From Streptomyces sp. NBC_00775 (GTDB taxonomy: Bacteria > Actinomycetota > Actinomycetes > Streptomycetales > Streptomycetaceae), in contig NZ_CP108938.1 in NCBI RefSeq assembly GCF_036347135.1, positions 1-64,000 of the forward strand: a stretch of 64,000 nucleotides of DNA. The letters are read 5' to 3'. The notes beneath the pieces were generated by a model. That model ran no database searches. It saw nothing but the letters and a program-made list of their open reading frames with translations, and was not told where the DNA came from. Numbering within the stretch: position 1 is the first letter of the stretch; each line of letters begins with the position of its first letter. A program made the translations under genes and the position numbers. Positions 60,575-64,000 of the stretch are shown here, piece after piece.

Positions 60575-60910
60575 CTAGTTGGAGTAGTCGATGCCGGAGA
60601 CGGAGTTCTTGCCGCTGGCCTCTCCCGTCCGCTTGGCTGTGGCCGAGCCGCGCCCCCGGCCGCCGGGCCGCCTGATGCCGGTGACGCCGCCACGGCTGGC
60701 CTTGCCGGTTCGAGTGGCCCTGTCTGTCGGGCTGGTAGAGGACGGGTGCTGGAACAGGGCCCAGACCAGGGCCGCGATGGCGACGGCGGCCTGGATGGAG
60801 GCGCCGGCCAGCTGTCCGGCACCGGGGCTGCCCAGCAGCCAGATCAGCGGCGTGGAGAGGATTCCCACCACCGCCAGCACGATGACCGCGATCTTCCGTC
60901 CCTGGGTCAT
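60575..60910 (-). CDS. Small membrane protein upstream of the NB-ARC gene
   Basis: Encodes 111 residues. Two hydrophobic helices lie at about 7-27 (IAVIVLAVVGILSTPLIWLL) and 33-53 (AGASIQAAVAIAALVWALF). A basic Gly/Arg/Ser-rich tail ends SGKNSVSGIDYSN. It is the first gene of a two-gene unit with the truncated NB-ARC gene, 11 bases apart. It probably anchors or senses at the membrane for the STAND protein; no enzymatic motif is visible. Confidence 0.6.
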   Translation of the reverse strand: MTQGRKIAVIVLAVVGILSTPLIWLLGSPGAGQLAGASIQAAVAIAALVWALFQHPSSTSPTDRATRTGKASRGGVTGIRRPGGRGRGSATAKRTGEASGKNSVSGIDYSN

Positions 60911-61047
60911 GTCGGCCTTCCCCCTTCGCTGCTGACGGGCCCGCCAGACCAGCTGACGGCCCGAAGATTCGTACCATCAGGTCACGAAATCCTGTGACTT
61001 AAGAAACGCGCCCTGCGCCGCCGTGGTTCCTGGGCTCCTCACACGCG

Positions 61048-61491
61048 ATGAGTGGCGTCGGCGGCGGTGTGCAGCGGCCGGCGGCCGAGCTCGTCGAGTT
61101 GGGCCGAGTTCACATCACTCTCGACGGGCGAGAGGCAGTGGGACGACGACGCCAGAGGGCTTGGCGAGTTGGTCACGGAGGGCGGCGTTCTCGGCGAGGA
61201 GGGTGGTCCACGGCCGCCAGACTCCGCTTCGCCGATGCGCGTTGCGTCGACTCCCAGCGAGTGGCGCAGCGGCTACAACACTTGGCGATCGCCAAAGGCG
61301 AACATGTCGGCGCCACAAGGGAGATTCCCATCACCATGCCAGAGTGGGCGGCTCTCGCCGGATCAACGGAGCCCACTGCGCAGAAGGCAGTGCGGAGACT
61401 ACTCCCCGAGGTGGGTGCCGTCTCCACGAGTGACCACACGATCAGCATCGAAGACCACGACCTCTTGCACAGCGTCGCCGCCACTGCATGA
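61048..61491 (+). pseudogene. Crp/Fnr-like regulator remnant (winged-helix part)
   Basis: The reading frame is open, but only the C-terminal ~80 residues look like protein: VAQRLQHLAIAKGEHVGATR followed by TMPEWAALAGSTEPTAQKAV and RRLLPEVGAVSTSDHTISIE, the helix-turn-helix and wing of Crp/Fnr regulators. The upstream part lacks the cyclic-nucleotide-binding pattern in this frame, and fragments of it appear in another (GELVTEGGVLGEEGG). It is a frameshifted or truncated gene. Confidence 0.5.
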
Positions 61492-61634
61492 GGGCGGCGA
61501 CAACCTTCTGTGGCACACGCTCAAAGTTCACTGGCACAGGACAGAAGGAAGCCCCACCCTCCCGTACGGGGGCCAGTGTCCCCTCTCTGCCGATCTGGTC
61601 CTTGTCTCAGTTGATCGGTTCCGATTCGCTCGTG

Positions 61635-61670
61635 GTCTCAGACGATCTGGTCCGCAAGATCGTCTGAGAC
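61635..61670. terminator. Perfect 14-bp hairpin
   Basis: GTCTCAGACGATCT, 8-base loop, then its exact reverse complement. It lies between the convergent Crp-like remnant and the gene at 61698-62402, as a terminator would. The same stem sequence resembles the IS-end motif seen at 62.5-62.7 kb, so it could instead be two abutting IS ends. Confidence 0.55.
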
Positions 61671-61697
61671 GAACTGTCATGGGGGGACCGGCAGAAG

Positions 61698-62402
61698 TCA
61701 CCGAAGATTGTTCCCTGCGAGGAACCGATGGGCTGCCCGCAGGCCTGCCTCGTCCCTAGCCCACAGCCCCCACTTGGCCTGCCTCTCCTGCTGAAACAGT
61801 TCCGCGAACGTCCGCCACAGGTGTACTCGAAACCCATCGGACTCCCACCACCACTCCGTGTTCCCGGAACCTTCTCGGATCAAAGACAGCCGTGAAGCCG
61901 CTTCCCTGACCCCTGCGGTGGACTGCCCTACCTTCGGCTCCACCACTGGGATCCAGCTCTCGCACTCCCAGTACAGTGCGTCCGCCTCGATCAGCGCGTC
62001 GGCCTCCGCGAACACGGCCACGTCTACGGCGAAGCGGTACACCACCGCGCCGTCGCTCCGCAGCATCACGGAGTAGGGGTGCGCCACCTCGTGGTCGATG
62101 AACTCCGTCAGCGGCCCGTGGTCCACGCTTTCCGCGTAGTACGGCCACGGCTCGAAACGAATCTCCTCCTGGAACGACCAGGCCGAGGTGGGATAGACCA
62201 GCCCGCCGTAGCGGTCTTGGGCCTGCCGGAGCCTGGCGAGCGTCATCGTGGTGTCCACCTCGGGAAACGGCGCGAGCCGGGCGATGACCTCGGTGTCGTC
62301 CGGGTTGTCCTGCGCGGGGAAAGGAACGGTGCGGGCCCGTGTAGTGAGGAAGCGCCGCCCCCTGTCCGTCAGCCGTCCCGATGCGTTGAGGATGTGCCGC
62401 AT
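61698..62402 (-). CDS. Hypothetical protein, possibly SUKH/SMI1-like immunity type
   Basis: Encodes 234 residues from an ATG. The N-terminal helix ILNASGRLTDRGRRFL is followed by APFPEVDTTMTLARLRQAQD and RYGGLVYPTSAWSFQEEIRF, a helix then aromatic beta pattern that recalls SMI1/KNR4 (SUKH) proteins. Several Trp-rich strands follow (DALYWECESWIPVVEP, NTEWWWESDGFRVHLW). It is cytoplasmic, with no membrane segment. SUKH proteins are often toxin-immunity proteins; no toxin gene is next to it. Moderate confidence that the gene is real, low for the family. Confidence 0.55.
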   Translation of the reverse strand: MRHILNASGRLTDRGRRFLTTRARTVPFPAQDNPDDTEVIARLAPFPEVDTTMTLARLRQAQDRYGGLVYPTSAWSFQEEIRFEPWPYYAESVDHGPLTEFIDHEVAHPYSVMLRSDGAVVYRFAVDVAVFAEADALIEADALYWECESWIPVVEPKVGQSTAGVREAASRLSLIREGSGNTEWWWESDGFRVHLWRTFAELFQQERQAKWGLWARDEAGLRAAHRFLAGNNLR

Positions 62403-62535
62403 CAGGCCATCATCTCCCCGCCCTTGAGGTCATCCATTTGAGCGACTTCACTCCTCTGCGGGGCACGGGGCTCCACGGCCGTTCCACGCTCGCAGTACAG
62501 AGGCGGAACGCGGTTGTTCGAAACCGTGGAGCCGG

Positions 62536-62671
62536 ACCAGATCAACACAGAGACAACATCCGGCATCCCCGGCAAGGACCACATCAGCTGAGATTCCCGG
62601 CACCCCCGATGTCTCAACTGAACTGGTCGCTGCACGTCAGGGGTCCAACTCGGAACCAGATCAATTAAGAC
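62536..62671. repeat. Cluster of IS-end-like motifs
   Basis: Degenerate 17-bp copies of GTCTCAACTGAACTGGT occur at 62611-62627 (forward) and reversed at 62536-62554, about 62579-62595 and 62655-62671 (ACCAGATCAATTAAGAC). Related copies are at 61604-61620 and 61635-61651. They look like eroded ends of IS481-like elements. The rest of 62403-62708 has no gene. Confidence 0.45.
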
Positions 62672-62708
62672 GGGACAGCCAGGGAGGGTGGGGCAGCTTC
62701 AGCGGCCG

Positions 62709-63024
62709 TCAGCCCGCGTCCACGCGCTCCACGAGGTGCTGGAGCCGGTCGTCCAGCAGCTTCTCCGCATCCGGGCTGATCGTGGCCAAGGCCACCATGG
62801 CAGTCACGATGACGTCGCTCAACTCCTTCTCAACGTCCGCCCACGTGTGGAGGCACCCTTCCTCGGGTTGGCACCGAGCGCCCCGTGCAGGGCCTCGGTG
62901 ACCTCCCCGTACCTCCCTGATCTTGAGCACCCGCAGCAGCCGGACGTCCCCCGCCGCGGCCGGGGCCGCCTCATCCGTCCAGCCACTGTCGCAGCTGCCC
63001 CGCACGGCTCCACGCTTCTTCCAT
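62709..63024 (-). pseudogene. MazG-like nucleotide pyrophosphohydrolase, frameshifted
   Basis: From ATG 63024: MEEAWSRAGQLRQWLD, then in another frame EAAPAAAGDVRLLRVLKI, then in a third GEVTEALHGALGANPRKG, and finally back to LHTWADVEKELSDVIVTAMV with ALATISPDAEKLLDDRLQHL. The order and motifs (KIxEEVGEVTEA, ExxDV) match short MazG-like proteins of Streptomyces. Three frame changes in 316 bases mark a pseudogene. Confidence 0.65.
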
Positions 63025-63162
63025 GCGCTCCTCCTCGTCGTACAGGGTCGGAACAGCGCCGGCACCAGGTAGCCGGGAATGGCCGCGCGGCTCACAGCGT
63101 TGTCACCCACCCGCCGCGCGACAGCGTGGTCTCGCCATCAGGGGTGATGGTGGCCTTCGCTA

Positions 63163-63462
63163 TCAGCGCGGTGCTTGGGGCTTCCGGTGCCTGCCCTTGC
63201 CGGCGCCGAGCGGGTTCGTCACGGGGCCTGGTGTCGCAACCACTTGCGCCTCGGGGTACAGGATCCGCTTCGCCTCTTCCAGGTTCTGGACGAGCGTGTG
63301 GGGCTCCCAAGCGTGCCCGTTCCACCTTTCGATCGCGCGCGGTGCATCCGGATTCAGGTGCGAGCCGCTGGGCCCCTCACCCGAGACGATGGGAACGGCG
63401 CGGAGTCGGCCGACCTTCGCGTCACGGCGCTCCGCCCACTCCGACAGCGGTTCGTCGTCCAT
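63163..63462 (-). CDS. Small hypothetical protein (DUF6087-like)
   Basis: Encodes 99 residues from an ATG. MDDEPLSEWAERRDAKVGRL, AVPIVSGEGPSGSHLNPDAP and AIERWNGHAWEPHTLVQNLE resemble the small DUF6087 proteins of Streptomyces; the function is unknown. No membrane segment. It lies between the MazG-like relic and a methyltransferase gene, all on the minus strand. Confidence 0.6.
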   Translation of the reverse strand: MDDEPLSEWAERRDAKVGRLRAVPIVSGEGPSGSHLNPDAPRAIERWNGHAWEPHTLVQNLEEAKRILYPEAQVVATPGPVTNPLGAGKGRHRKPQAPR

Positions 63463-63588
63463 CCTGCTGTTCCTTACGTCGGCTCAGGCTGCCCTCGACG
63501 AGGGTAGCGGCGGCGACCCAGGTCAGAGAAGGCTGAAGGCCACAGCCATCCGCAACTGGGGATGCGGACGACCGGGGCCGGTCTGGGC

Positions 63589-64000
63589 CTACCAGCGGAT
63601 GGTCTGGCCGTCCGGTGTGACGCTGACGGTGAACTCCTCCAGTGCCGGTGTACCGGCAGCGTGCCAACGGCCGAGCTGCTCCTCGACAGCGTCCCAGAGT
63701 GCATCCGGGCCGTCTTGACGTACGACCCACCGGCCGCCGTGCTCGTAGAGGGCGGCCCAGGAGCCAGACTCGACGTCGATCAACACGTCCTCAGTGCGTC
63801 CGTCTCGTTCCATCGTGAGTCGCTGTGCGCGCGGAGCGGCGAGCTGGACGACGAATCGGGTCGTCCAGCCGGTCAGCACACCGGCCCCGATGACGGCCTT
63901 GCGCTCCTTGCCCTGGCTCAGGTCGGGGAGGAGACCGAGGGCCGGAGGCATGTGCGGGCGCGCGAGCATGAAGCTGACCTGGCCGCCCAGCAGCGGCCCG
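63589..64000 (-). CDS. C-terminal part of a Streptomyces protein/peptide O-methyltransferase, runs off the window
   Basis: The frame is open to the window edge, so the 5' part is missing. The visible ~136 residues include QVSFMLARPHMPPALGLLPD, GWTTRFVVQLAAPRAQRLTM, VESGSWAALYEHGGRWVVRQ and ALEEFTVSVTPDGQTIRW. This is how the C-terminal domain of isoaspartate-type methyltransferases from ATP-grasp (graspetide) peptide clusters ends. The SAM-binding domain is outside the window, so the assignment is tentative. An internal ATG at 63969 is not the start. Confidence 0.55.
   Translation of the reverse strand, partial: GPLLGGQVSFMLARPHMPPALGLLPDLSQGKERKAVIGAGVLTGWTTRFVVQLAAPRAQRLTMERDGRTEDVLIDVESGSWAALYEHGGRWVVRQDGPDALWDAVEEQLGRWHAAGTPALEEFTVSVTPDGQTIRW

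Noticed and set aside
60561..60977. N-terminal extension of the NB-ARC gene across the small membrane-protein gene
   Set aside because: The extension is antisense-like, Arg/His-rich and overlaps a better small gene on the same strand in another frame; ATG at 60563 fits.
1..64000. tRNA, rRNA and riboswitches
   Set aside because: No cloverleaf with a TTCRANY-type arm, no rRNA core sequence and no known riboswitch core were noticed by eye.

Overview
The window is high-GC actinobacterial DNA, almost certainly Streptomyces. It uses GTG/TTG starts freely, has GC-rich third positions, and carries typical Streptomyces accessory families (DUF2637, BTAD, trypsin-STAND-WD40, telomere-associated helicase C-terminus). 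The first 160 bases hold a row of short hairpins whose three-base loops all read GNA on the complementary strand. That is the signature of a Streptomyces linear-replicon telomere, so the window looks like the left end of a linear chromosome or plasmid. No tRNA, rRNA, central-metabolism or ribosomal gene was seen; nearly everything is defence, mobile DNA or relics.

Layout. 0-7 kb: telomere, two small unknown genes, and a three-gene minus-strand operon (small protein, SMC-like ATPase with zinc hook, PD-(D/E)XK protein) resembling ABC-three-component/Lamassu defence. 7-9 kb: a decayed ParB-like gene and a decayed telomere helicase with a 133-bp MITE-like element between them. 9-17.6 kb: a type I-B CRISPR-Cas locus (cas6-cas8-cas7-cas5-cas3) flanked by two inverted, degenerate arrays, with no cas1, cas2 or cas4. 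18-27 kb: a beta-propeller/Ser-Thr kinase fusion, a truncated DUF4011 helicase, a zinc-binding-type protein divergent from an XRE regulator across a clear operator set, and a DUF6083-UvrD gene cluster. 27.7-33 kb: a frameshifted N6-adenine methylase that continues into a specificity-like region and a HEPN-like region, followed by a KAP P-loop NTPase.

33.9-50.2 kb is the most interesting part. A type I-E Cascade operon (cas3, cas8e, cse2, cas7e, cas5e, cas6e) has a TnsB/TniA-like DDE transposase and a TnsC/TniB-like AAA+ ATPase where cas1-cas2 would normally sit, on the same strand and tightly spaced. cas3 is interrupted by a one-base frameshift. Upstream lie three leader-array modules sharing one conserved leader, and between them a 1233-residue STAND NTPase with a nuclease-like N-terminus. 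The set resembles a CRISPR-guided transposition module, or an interference-only locus being converted into one, but no TniQ, TnsA or transposon end was found.

50-64 kb: an IS21-like miniature element truncating a BTAD gene, a DUF2637 membrane protein, a GNAT enzyme, a Trypco1 gene paired with a trypsin-STAND-WD40 protein (14 WD repeats, one duplicated exactly), an IS5-type element truncating an NB-ARC gene, then a decayed zone of IS ends and pseudogenes, ending in a peptide/protein methyltransferase that runs off the right edge.

Several genes (25.3, 28.5, 33.5 and 42.7 kb) are each broken by a single base. This may be real decay or a homopolymer-type assembly error, and it affects how the cas3 and methylase loci should be read.
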